A DNA stretch of 8,188 nucleotides, taken from assembly GCA_028097645.1 (NCBI GenBank), contig JAOHEU010000030.1, positions 1 through 8,188 on the forward strand, written 5' to 3'. Source of the stretch: Candidatus Pelagibacter sp. (GTDB lineage Bacteria; Pseudomonadota; Alphaproteobacteria; Pelagibacterales; Pelagibacteraceae). The position numbers and the translations under genes were made by a program. Below the pieces are notes generated by a model that was not told where the DNA came from, made no database searches, and worked only from the letters and a program-made list of their open reading frames with translations. Below, in pieces: positions 1-5,640 of this stretch (positions within the stretch are counted from its first letter, which is position 1; the number at the start of each line of letters is the position of its first letter).

Positions 1-638
1 GTTTTTTTTGCCTTTTCTCTATCAAAAGATTTTTTTGATTTTGTAATATCATTAATGAAGTTAAATACTTTTTTAAATGTCAAAAAAGTTTCATTTTCTA
101 AATCTTCATATCTTATTGTTAAAACTGGAAATTTTTTGCATTCAATCCAGCTTAAGGTATGAAATTTCCATGAAAATAAAGCATTAAAACCCAAATATCT
201 ATTATCTTCTTTTTGATATATTGCATTTTTTTCAGTTTGCATGAACTTAAAAGCTTGATCGTTATCAATCTGATAGTGATGAGCTAGTGAGCTTACAACT
301 TTTCTAGGGTCTCTAATAATGTAAATTGCACCAACCGTATTTTCTGAATTTGTAAAACTGTTGTTATCAATTTTACATAAAGCGTTATGTGTCTTAAAAA
401 ATTTTAATTTTTTATTCTGGTTTATTCTTTTTTGTTCTAAAATCCAATATTTAGAAGTGCTTTCTGGTTTTAAAAATAAATCTTTATATTTTTTGAAATA
501 TGTTGAACTTGGAAATTGATCAATATTACGTAAAATATCAAAATTAAATAATCCATCCCTTGAAAAATAATATGTTGCTAGTAAAGACCTAAGCCATGTA
601 TTTCCACTTTTGGGATATGAAGCAAGCCAAATAATCAT
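1..638 (-). CDS. PAPS-dependent sulfotransferase family protein (3' end cut by window edge)
   Basis: 212 N-terminal residues are visible; the C-terminus lies beyond the window. The protein starts MIIWLASYPKSGNTWLR; residues 8-17 (YPKSGNTWLR) are the 5'-phosphosulfate-binding loop of sulfotransferases. K82-T83-H84 match the conserved KTH, whose histidine is the usual catalytic base. IIRDPRKVVSS (R109-K113 at its core) is the 3'-phosphate-binding motif, and a later RYEDL is also typical. The family transfers sulfuryl groups from PAPS to alcohols, amines, sugars or lipids, normally in the cytosol; the acceptor cannot be told from sequence. The ATG overlaps the hisZ stop (TAATG) and there is no clear ribosome site, so translation is probably coupled to hisZ. 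Family members are usually near 270-300 aa, so about two thirds is visible. It has no evident link to histidine metabolism. Family assignment is firm; substrate is unknown. Confidence 0.9.
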   Translation of the reverse strand, partial: MIIWLASYPKSGNTWLRSLLATYYFSRDGLFNFDILRNIDQFPSSTYFKKYKDLFLKPESTSKYWILEQKRINQNKKLKFFKTHNALCKIDNNSFTNSENTVGAIYIIRDPRKVVSSLAHHYQIDNDQAFKFMQTEKNAIYQKEDNRYLGFNALFSWKFHTLSWIECKKFPVLTIRYEDLENETFLTFKKVFNFINDITKSKKSFDREKAKK

Positions 639-1690
639 TATAAGTTCACATTTAAAGCAGCTCCAACTGCGGCTACTTGATTTTTAGCACCAAGATCTGA
701 AATTAATTTATCATATCTTCCACCGTTAATTATGTTTCTGTTTTTTGATTTAGACTTGATATCAATTTTAAATACCATCCCAGTGTAATATTCTAACTGT
801 CTTCCAAATGAAGCAGAGAATATAACATTTAATTTTGAAATTTTATTATTTGAGATTGGAAAATATTTTTGATCAACTACTAAATTAATTTTATTCTTTT
901 TAAAAAAATTATTAAGTTCACTTGCAGCTTTATTAATTGGACATTTAATTTTTAAAAATTCCTTAATAATCTTTGATACGTTTTCACCCTTTTTTGTGCC
1001 TCTTGGATCTCTAATTTTGTTATCAAATCTTTTTAAAATTTCATCAATTGATCTTCCTGCAATAACCTTAGATAGATCTTCTTTTAACATCTTAAAATAT
1101 CGTTTTTTATCAATCTCAACGATAGTTGGATCTACATCTGAATTAGTTTCTAATCTTTTCAAAAGATCATTAAAATATTTCTCTCTCCAAAAGTGTCTTG
1201 ATAATCTTAACTTCCAACGCTTTGGGATATCTAGCTTTGAAATTAATAAATTAAAGATTTCAACATTGCCGATGGTTAGTGTGCCTGATGTATATTTAAT
1301 ATTTTGAAGTGATTTTAAAGAGGTATTGATAATTTCTTTGTCATCATTCTTTTCATCTTTTGATCCAATGATTTCAAATCCAACTTGATCTCTAATTATA
1401 GAATCTTTTTTATTTTGTGACTTTCGATAAGCCTGGCCACTATAAAAAATCTTTTCTTTTCCTTTTAAGTTGTTTTCTAAATACCTAAGACATGAGGCAA
1501 TAGTTAAGTCGGGTCTAAGGCAAAGCTCACTTCCATTTTGATCAATAAAAGAAAATATAAATTTTCTAAAGTTTTCACCTGATCTTTGAACAATATGATT
1601 GGCCTCAATCACTGAAGGTAAATCAATATACTTAAATCCTTTAGATTTGACCGATCTAAGGATATTTTCAGATAAGTTTTTTGATTTCAT
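638..1690 (-). CDS. hisZ: ATP phosphoribosyltransferase regulatory subunit HisZ
   Basis: 350-aa paralogue of the catalytic core of histidyl-tRNA synthetase without the C-terminal anticodon-binding domain, which is the hallmark of HisZ. Class II synthetase-like blocks are visible: LRPDLTIASCLRYLE (about 58-72), the motif-2-like YSGQAYRKSQ (83-92) followed by QVGFEIIG, FSASFGRQLEYYTGMVF (about 291-307) and NGGRYDKLISDLG (322-334). In organisms with this arrangement HisZ pairs with the short form of HisG, catalyses no aminoacylation, and confers activity and histidine feedback on the first step of histidine synthesis (ATP + PRPP). It starts inside hisS (23-nt overlap) in another frame, so the two are co-transcribed and probably translationally coupled. 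hisG is not visible; the next gene is a sulfotransferase. Against hisS itself: too short, no anticodon domain, and a genuine hisS lies immediately upstream. Confidence 0.93.
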   Translation of the reverse strand: MKSKNLSENILRSVKSKGFKYIDLPSVIEANHIVQRSGENFRKFIFSFIDQNGSELCLRPDLTIASCLRYLENNLKGKEKIFYSGQAYRKSQNKKDSIIRDQVGFEIIGSKDEKNDDKEIINTSLKSLQNIKYTSGTLTIGNVEIFNLLISKLDIPKRWKLRLSRHFWREKYFNDLLKRLETNSDVDPTIVEIDKKRYFKMLKEDLSKVIAGRSIDEILKRFDNKIRDPRGTKKGENVSKIIKEFLKIKCPINKAASELNNFFKKNKINLVVDQKYFPISNNKISKLNVIFSASFGRQLEYYTGMVFKIDIKSKSKNRNIINGGRYDKLISDLGAKNQVAAVGAALNVNL

Positions 1691-3062
1691 TAATTAAATC
1701 AGCTTTTGGAATTGTTTGATTGTTTTCACCCTTAACGCCTTTAAGGTTTTTAATAGTAACCGTGTTATCGTTAAATTCATTTTCTCCACAAATAACCGCA
1801 ACGGTTAATTGACGTTTATTTGCTAAATCAAGTTGTTTACCTAGGTTTTTTTTAGTGTTCAAAAAAACTTCAGCGTTAATATTATTGTCTCTTAATAGAT
1901 CCACTAATTCATAATAATTTTTTAGATATTTTTGATCCATAACACAAACTAAAACTGGTTTTAGATCTTCAACTTTAATTTGATCTAATTGCATTAAAGC
2001 AAACAATAATCTATCTACACCAAAACTTATTCCTGTTCCTGGAATATCAACGCCTCTAAATCTAGATATCAATTTTGCATAAGCTCCCCCTGAGCATATA
2101 CTTCCAATATCTACTTCTTTTCCTTTGTTATTGGTGACTTTAAAATTTAAATTAGTCTCTACAATAAAGTCAGAATAATAAGCAAGACCTCTAACGATTG
2201 TAAAATTAGTCTTAACTTGATTTAAATTTGATCCGTATCCTAATACTTCAAATACATCCTCAAGCTCACTTATTCCTTCTTGAGATAAAGGATTTTTTAA
2301 AGTTTCTTTTAATTGTTTTAAGTCTTTTATTTTTAAAAAATTTAATATTTGTGCAGCTTGATCATCAGATAGATCTGCTCCTTTAGTAATAGCACCACTT
2401 TGATCTTTTCTTTCTTTTTTAAGGAGGTCTTCAACTCCTTTTAGACCAAATCCAGGCTTATCTAATTTATCAATTGCTCGAATAACCTTAATTTGTTTTT
2501 CTTCAGAAATTTTTAATTCATCAATTAATCCTTGAACGATTTTTCTATTACTTACATTAATGGTAAATTGATCTTTATTTAATCCACAATCTGATAGTGT
2601 GCTTGAAATTAAGTTACAAAGTTCAGCATTCGCTTGAGCAGGATTAACATTTCCAACGATATCAAAGTCAGCCTGCATAAATTCTCTGTAACGACCATTT
2701 CCAGCTTTTTCGTTACGAAATACATTTTGAATTGCATATCTTTTAAATATTGAAGGGAGCTCTTGATTGTTTTGAGCAACAAATCTTGCTAAGGGGCTAG
2801 ATAAATCATATCGAAGGGTAATGCTTTTTTCACCATCTTGAAATGAGAATACATCAGACATAGGATTACTATCGTCTTCTGCAAGAAAAGACCCTATATT
2901 TTCACTAATTTCAAACGAAGGTGTTTCAAGAGCCTCTGCTCCAAACTTGATAAAATTATTCTCAATTGCTTTTAATAGCTTTTTTTTGAGAAGAAGTTTT
3001 TTATCCCAACGATCTTCAAAACCTGAAGGTAATCCAGGTACTAATTTATTTTCTTTATTCAT
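1668..3062 (-). CDS. hisS: Histidyl-tRNA synthetase (divergent alphaproteobacterial type)
   Basis: 464-aa cytosolic class II synthetase that charges tRNA-His. Numbering from the ATG at 3062: N-terminal LVPGLPSGFEDR (a PRG-like opening), motif 2 FRNEKAGNGRYREF (about 115-128), the HisRS signature RGLAYYS (291-297, usual form RGLDYYT), GGAYAKL (325-331, usual GGRYDGL) and motif 3 GISFGVDRLL (344-353), then a C-terminal anticodon-binding domain. The FRNEK...GRYREFMQ form resembles the divergent HisRS of a group of alphaproteobacteria rather than the E. coli form (FRHERPQKGRYRQF). The frame stays open upstream to an ATG at 3110, but that extension lies within the tRNA-His gene, so the ATG at 3062 is chosen; it also matches the usual N-terminus. 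Only four A residues separate it from the tRNA CCA, leaving no room for a separate ribosome site. It ends TGA inside the start of hisZ. Confidence 0.95.
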   Translation of the reverse strand: MNKENKLVPGLPSGFEDRWDKKLLLKKKLLKAIENNFIKFGAEALETPSFEISENIGSFLAEDDSNPMSDVFSFQDGEKSITLRYDLSSPLARFVAQNNQELPSIFKRYAIQNVFRNEKAGNGRYREFMQADFDIVGNVNPAQANAELCNLISSTLSDCGLNKDQFTINVSNRKIVQGLIDELKISEEKQIKVIRAIDKLDKPGFGLKGVEDLLKKERKDQSGAITKGADLSDDQAAQILNFLKIKDLKQLKETLKNPLSQEGISELEDVFEVLGYGSNLNQVKTNFTIVRGLAYYSDFIVETNLNFKVTNNKGKEVDIGSICSGGAYAKLISRFRGVDIPGTGISFGVDRLLFALMQLDQIKVEDLKPVLVCVMDQKYLKNYYELVDLLRDNNINAEVFLNTKKNLGKQLDLANKRQLTVAVICGENEFNDNTVTIKNLKGVKGENNQTIPKADLINEIKKLI

Positions 3063-3066
3063 TTTT

Positions 3067-3141
3067 TGGTACCCGGGCTGAGAATCGAACTCAAACTTAA
3101 AGTTCCACAAACTTTCGTGCTAACCGTTACACCACCCAGGC
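3067..3141 (-). tRNA. tRNA-His, anticodon GUG
   Basis: The 75-nt minus-strand cloverleaf includes an encoded CCA (3069-3067). Acceptor GCCTGGG pairs with CCCGGGT (G1-U72 wobble, also U4-G69). The D stem is GTGT/GCAC with GG in the loop, the anticodon arm is AAAGT-TTGTGGA-ACTTT with GTG at 3108-3106, the variable loop is 4 nt, and the T arm is TTGAG-TTCGATT-CTCAG. There is no encoded G at -1 (the base is U, from A at 3142) and the discriminator is A73, unlike the usual bacterial G-1:C73. This fits the atypical tRNA-His known from a group of alphaproteobacteria and the divergent HisRS encoded just downstream. It is the first gene of the tRNA-His-hisS-hisZ unit. Confidence 0.97.
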
Positions 3142-3178
3142 ATTCCTTGTTTTTATATTATTTTTGTGTGGATTAAAA

Positions 3179-3214
3179 ATTATATTATAAATAAATAGCC
3201 TATAGGCTATGGAA
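3179..3214 (-). promoter_or_regulatory. Candidate promoter of the tRNA-His-hisS-hisZ unit
   Basis: Two overlapping TATAAT -10 matches sit on the minus strand at 3189-3184 and 3184-3179, about 40 nt before the tRNA. The matching -35 region is weak (TTCCAT at 3214-3209 is 19 nt from the first -10). The interval between -35 and -10 contains the 16-bp palindrome at 3195-3210. The upstream cspA terminator means the tRNA-His unit needs its own promoter. The AT-rich background makes a chance TATAAT likely. Confidence 0.35.
3195..3210. repeat. Perfect 16-bp palindrome ATAGCCTATAGGCTAT
   Basis: The sequence is identical to its own reverse complement. It lies directly upstream of the TATAAT pair for the tRNA-His unit, overlapping the expected spacer/-35 region, which is where an operator would sit. 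In RNA it could form a 6-bp stem with a TATA loop, but with no U-tract after it on either strand it does not look like a terminator. Its role is inferred only. Confidence 0.4.
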
Positions 3215-3281
3215 ACAGATTCTATGAGTACTTCTTGAAGTTCCTCTGTATGTAATATTTATAATCATGGGCAGTCTTTTA

Positions 3282-3294
3282 GACAATAATTGTC
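3282..3294. repeat. 13-bp inverted repeat GACAAT-A-ATTGTC
   Basis: A perfect 6-bp inverted repeat with a single central base, just downstream of the cspA terminator in the gap before tRNA-His. An overlapping GTCT-AAA-AGAC hairpin (minus strand) and the ACAGA/TCTGT arms at 3215-3249 lie nearby. It could be a protein site or part of a small structured RNA; nothing proves either. Confidence 0.3.
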
Positions 3295-3304
3295 ATTATT
3301 CAAG

Positions 3305-3350
3305 GTAAAAATAAAAAGGACGTTAATCTATTTTGTAGATTTAACGCCCT
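3305..3350 (-). terminator. Rho-independent terminator after the cold-shock gene
   Basis: On the minus strand a stem of about 14 bp forms between 3350-3336 (AGGGCGTTAAATCTA) and 3330-3317 (TAGATTAACGTCCT), with one G-U pair, one bulged A and a CAAAA loop. It is followed by a T-rich run TTTTTATTTTT down to about 3306. It starts 16 nt past the cspA stop and is the clearest terminator in the window. It closes the long minus-strand gene block and separates it from the tRNA-His unit. Confidence 0.9.
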
Positions 3351-3366
3351 TAGAAATAATTAAAAA

Positions 3367-3579
3367 TTAGTCTATTTTTTTTAGATTAACTGCAGAAGGA
3401 CCTTTTGGGCCATCTTCTAATGTAAACTCAAGTTTATCACCTTCATTTAGATATCTCATGTCAGCTGCTTTAACTGCTGAAGCATGCACAAAGGCATCTT
3501 TTTCTTTGTCATCTCTTTCAATGAAACCGTAGCCCTTTTTACCATTATACCATTTAATTTTACCAGTTAGTGTGCTCAT
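3367..3579 (-). CDS. cspA: Cold-shock domain protein (CspA family)
   Basis: 70-aa single cold-shock domain, the usual length for this family. RNP1 is seen as KGYGFIE (residues 15-21) and RNP2 as DAFVHASAV (28-36), the aromatic RNA-binding face of the five-stranded OB fold. The N-terminal GKIKWYNGKKGYGF and the closing GPSAVNLKK are also typical. Such proteins bind single-stranded RNA or DNA and act as RNA chaperones; many are constitutive rather than cold-induced, and this copy cannot be told apart by sequence. A possible ribosome site AAGGAC lies about 12 nt before the ATG, slightly far. It follows tRNA-Phe with an 81-bp gap that holds a TATAAT, so it may have its own promoter as well as readthrough from infA. 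A strong terminator follows. Confidence 0.95.
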   Translation of the reverse strand: MSTLTGKIKWYNGKKGYGFIERDDKEKDAFVHASAVKAADMRYLNEGDKLEFTLEDGPKGPSAVNLKKID

Positions 3580-3605
3580 CTTATTTCTTAGTCCTTTAGT
3601 TATTT

Positions 3606-3611
3606 ATTATA
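3606..3611 (-). promoter_or_regulatory. Candidate -10 box upstream of cspA
   Basis: A perfect TATAAT on the minus strand, about 27 nt before the cspA ATG, would place the transcript start near 3599 and give a leader of about 20 nt carrying the AAGGAC site. No good -35 is seen at standard spacing (TTTTAA is the best). In DNA this AT-rich the match is suggestive only. Confidence 0.3.
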
Positions 3612-3660
3612 TAAATAAGGTAATTTCTTTTAAAATTATTTCAAGATGAAAAGTGGATGG

Positions 3661-3735
3661 TGGTGCCTCGGGAAGGATTCGCACCTCCGACACAAGCCTT
3701 TTCAGGGCTCTGCTCTACTCCTGAGCTACCGAGGC
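3661..3735 (-). tRNA. tRNA-Phe, anticodon GAA, with non-canonical elbow bases
   Basis: The 75-nt minus-strand cloverleaf has an encoded CCA (3663-3661). Acceptor GCCTCGG/CCGAGGC is perfect, with A73. The D arm is GCTC-AGGAGTA-GAGC, the anticodon arm GAGCC-CTGAAAA-GGCTT with GAA at 3703-3701, and the T arm GGAGG-TGCGAAT-CCTTC. Two positions are odd: the T loop has G at 55 where U/pseudouridine is near-universal, and the D loop has A at 18 where G18 normally pairs with it. The stems are intact, so it is probably functional. It starts 5 nt after the infA stop and is presumably processed from the infA transcript. Confidence 0.95.
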
Positions 3736-3740
3736 AAAAA

Positions 3741-3956
3741 TTAACCCCTAAAGATTATTCTGCCTTTTGTAAGGTCGTAAGGTGTCATTTCGACTGTCAC
3801 GTTATCGCCTTGCAATACTCTAATTCTATTTTTTCTCAACTTACCAGCTGTATGAGCGGTAACCGTATGCCCATTCTCTAGCTTAACTCTAAACATTGCA
3901 TTTGGAAGTAGGTCCATGACCTTTCCTTTAAATTCAAGCAAATCTTGTTTAGACAA
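3741..3956 (-). CDS. infA: Translation initiation factor IF-1 (TTG start)
   Basis: 71-aa single OB-fold protein of the usual length. IF-1 binds the 30S A site and works with IF-2 and IF-3. The sequence matches the family throughout: [20 protein letters not shown], then [38 protein letters not shown]. The start codon is TTG at 3956-3954: the family's N-terminus aligns exactly there, the frame upstream meets a TAG at 3971-3969 with no ATG or GTG between, and AGGAG (3970-3966) sits 9 nt before it. That ribosome site lies within the last codons of hisD, whose stop is only 2 nt before the TTG. In other alphaproteobacteria small genes (UPF0262, a low-molecular-weight phosphatase) often lie between hisD and infA; they are absent here. 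tRNA-Phe follows after 5 nt. Confidence 0.97.
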   Translation of the reverse strand: MSKQDLLEFKGKVMDLLPNAMFRVKLENGHTVTAHTAGKLRKNRIRVLQGDNVTVEMTPYDLTKGRIIFRG

Positions 3957-3958
3957 TT

Positions 3959-5242
3959 TTATTTTCTCCTAATTCTTTTTTTTACAGATTGAGCGTGTCC
4001 TGCTAATCCTTCGTAATTTGCAAGTGTTATAACTGAAGGACCAAGACTTTCAATACCCTTTTTAGATAAGTTTATATAGGAAATCCGTTTATAAAATTCA
4101 TTTACACTTACTCCACTTGAATATTTAGCTGAACCATTGGTTGGTAATATGTGGTTTGAGCCAACATTATAATCTGTCATTGCCATAACAGCATATTTTC
4201 CTAAACAAACAGATCCTGCATTTTTAATTTTTGGAATAAATGATTTATAATTTTTAACATTTATCTCTAAATGCTCAGGGGCTATTTTATTTACAACATC
4301 AATTATTTTTTTGTCAGAACTAATGTGCATTAAAATTCCATTGCTTGATAAGCTTTGTCTTGCAATAGATGATCTTGGAATTTCTTTTAATTGTTTAAAA
4401 ATTTCATTTTGAACTTTATCAATTAAAGATTTGTCTTTTGAAATTAAAATACATTGAGCAAGATTATCGTGTTCTGCTTGCCCAATTAAATCACTTGCAA
4501 CCCATTCAGGATTTGAAAATTTATCGCAAACAATAGTAACTTCAGAGGGACCTGCCGTCATTCCTTCAATCCCGACATCACCAAAAACCTCTTTTTTAGC
4601 TGCAGCTACATAAGCGTTACCAGGGCCCACTATTTTATTAACATTATTTATTTTTTTTGTTCCATAAGCAACAGCTGCAATCGCTGATGGTCCACCGATT
4701 GAATAAATTTCTTTAATTTTACATTTTCGAGCCGCATATAATACTGCTGGATTTTGTTTTCCTTTAAACCCAGGATTAATCATCACAATTCTTTTAACTC
4801 CTGCAACAATTGCTGGAATAGCATTCATTAATACACTTGAAGGATATGAAGCTGTAGAACCAGGCACATAAATTGCAACCGATTCTAAAGGTAAATATTT
4901 ATATTCAAGTTTGTTTTTGTACTTATCAACGTAAGAGATATTTTTAAATTTTTGTAAAGAGTGGAATTTATAAATTCTGTTGTAAGCAATATCGATTGCT
5001 TGCTTTACTTTTTTATCTAGTGATTTTATTGAATTAGCAATCTGTTTTTTTGAAGGAACAATTATAGTATTTTTATTAAATCTTTTCTCATATTTTACTA
5101 AAGCTTTGTCTCCATTTTTTCTAACATCTTTAATAATGCTTAAAACTGAAACTGAGTTAGATTGTACTTTTTTCTTTCTTTGCAAAAGCAAACTATCTAA
5201 ATTTTTATCAAAATTTTTACTGTTACCGTTAAATATTTTCAT
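3959..5242 (-). CDS. hisD: Histidinol dehydrogenase
   Basis: 427-aa zinc enzyme, normal length, that oxidises L-histidinol to L-histidine with two NAD+ in the last two steps of histidine synthesis (cytosolic dimer). The nucleotide-binding half shows [16 protein letters not shown] (125-140) and the family signature [18 protein letters not shown] (204-221). Zinc ligands are recognisable as Q255 and H258 (GQAEHD), D357 ([13 protein letters not shown]) and H416 (GLAGHAQ). The catalytic pair E323-H324 is in APEHLEI. All key residues are present, so it should be active. Its ATG overlaps the stop of the DUF2948 gene (TAATG). Its 3' end carries the ribosome site for infA. The rest of the his biosynthetic pathway is not in the window, but tRNA-His, hisS and hisZ lie about 0.8 kb downstream beyond a terminator. 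Confidence 0.98.
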   Translation of the reverse strand: MKIFNGNSKNFDKNLDSLLLQRKKKVQSNSVSVLSIIKDVRKNGDKALVKYEKRFNKNTIIVPSKKQIANSIKSLDKKVKQAIDIAYNRIYKFHSLQKFKNISYVDKYKNKLEYKYLPLESVAIYVPGSTASYPSSVLMNAIPAIVAGVKRIVMINPGFKGKQNPAVLYAARKCKIKEIYSIGGPSAIAAVAYGTKKINNVNKIVGPGNAYVAAAKKEVFGDVGIEGMTAGPSEVTIVCDKFSNPEWVASDLIGQAEHDNLAQCILISKDKSLIDKVQNEIFKQLKEIPRSSIARQSLSSNGILMHISSDKKIIDVVNKIAPEHLEINVKNYKSFIPKIKNAGSVCLGKYAVMAMTDYNVGSNHILPTNGSAKYSSGVSVNEFYKRISYINLSKKGIESLGPSVITLANYEGLAGHAQSVKKRIRRK

Positions 5243-5640
5243 TAGTCTTTAATTTCGTTTTGATCTTCTAGTCTTACTTCAATTGTTTCAGTAGTCAAAG
5301 CGATGTGGGCATTATTGTTAAAAATTAAATTAATTTCATAATCATCTTTATTTTTTAGATAATCAATTGCGATCAATTCTAAAACTAAATCCTCGTTTTT
5401 TTGATCTATATTTTTAGATTTTACTTTGTCGACAAAATCAAACCTGCAAATACTGTTGATTTTCTTATCTTCTTGATCTGTCTCAATTTTTGTTCTCTCA
5501 ATTGATAATAAGAAAACTTTATTGGATGCCAAATATTTTATATCTGACACTTTGACTTTAGCCCCAGCACTACATGCTGAAATCATTTGTAAACCTTCAT
5601 TATCAGAAGCTATAATTTTTGCTAAATATTTCTTATCCAT
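5242..5640 (-). CDS. DUF2948 family protein
   Basis: 132-aa protein of unknown function. I assign DUF2948 by general resemblance (an N-terminal LAKIIASDNEGLQMISA block, a middle SICRFDFVDKVKSKNI block, a C-terminal LVLELIAIDY then IEVRLEDQ) and by position: in alphaproteobacteria a DUF2948 gene commonly lies between murA and hisD, exactly as here. No signal peptide or membrane segment is seen; the sequence alternates short beta-like stretches with charged loops, consistent with a small soluble mixed alpha/beta protein. Both ends use the TAATG overlap (with the murA stop and the hisD start), so it is very likely translated with its neighbours. An AGAAGAG purine run 7 nt before the ATG could serve as ribosome site. 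I know of no established activity for the family. Confidence 0.8.
   Translation of the reverse strand: MDKKYLAKIIASDNEGLQMISACSAGAKVKVSDIKYLASNKVFLLSIERTKIETDQEDKKINSICRFDFVDKVKSKNIDQKNEDLVLELIAIDYLKNKDDYEINLIFNNNAHIALTTETIEVRLEDQNEIKD

Noticed and set aside
996..1307. 103-aa plus-strand open frame inside hisZ
   Set aside because: Antisense shadow of a gene with clear family motifs; the translation resembles no protein I know.
638..1690. Second histidyl-tRNA synthetase instead of HisZ
   Set aside because: Only 350 aa with no anticodon-binding domain, and it directly follows a full hisS.
3063..3110. hisS extended by 16 residues to an upstream ATG at 3110
   Set aside because: The extension lies within the tRNA-His gene, and HisRS proteins normally begin near the MNKENKLVPGLPSG start at 3062.
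3195..3210. Palindrome read as a terminator
   Set aside because: No U-tract follows on either strand, and it sits upstream of, not after, the nearest minus-strand gene.
3142..3304. 6S RNA (ssrS) in the gap before tRNA-His
   Set aside because: Length and a possible CCTTG/CAAGG closing stem first suggested it, but no long rod with a central bubble could be drawn and the proposed promoter would fall inside it.
3657..3881. 74-aa plus-strand open frame
   Set aside because: It runs antisense across tRNA-Phe and infA, both of which are certain; the tRNA and IF-1 explain the open frame.
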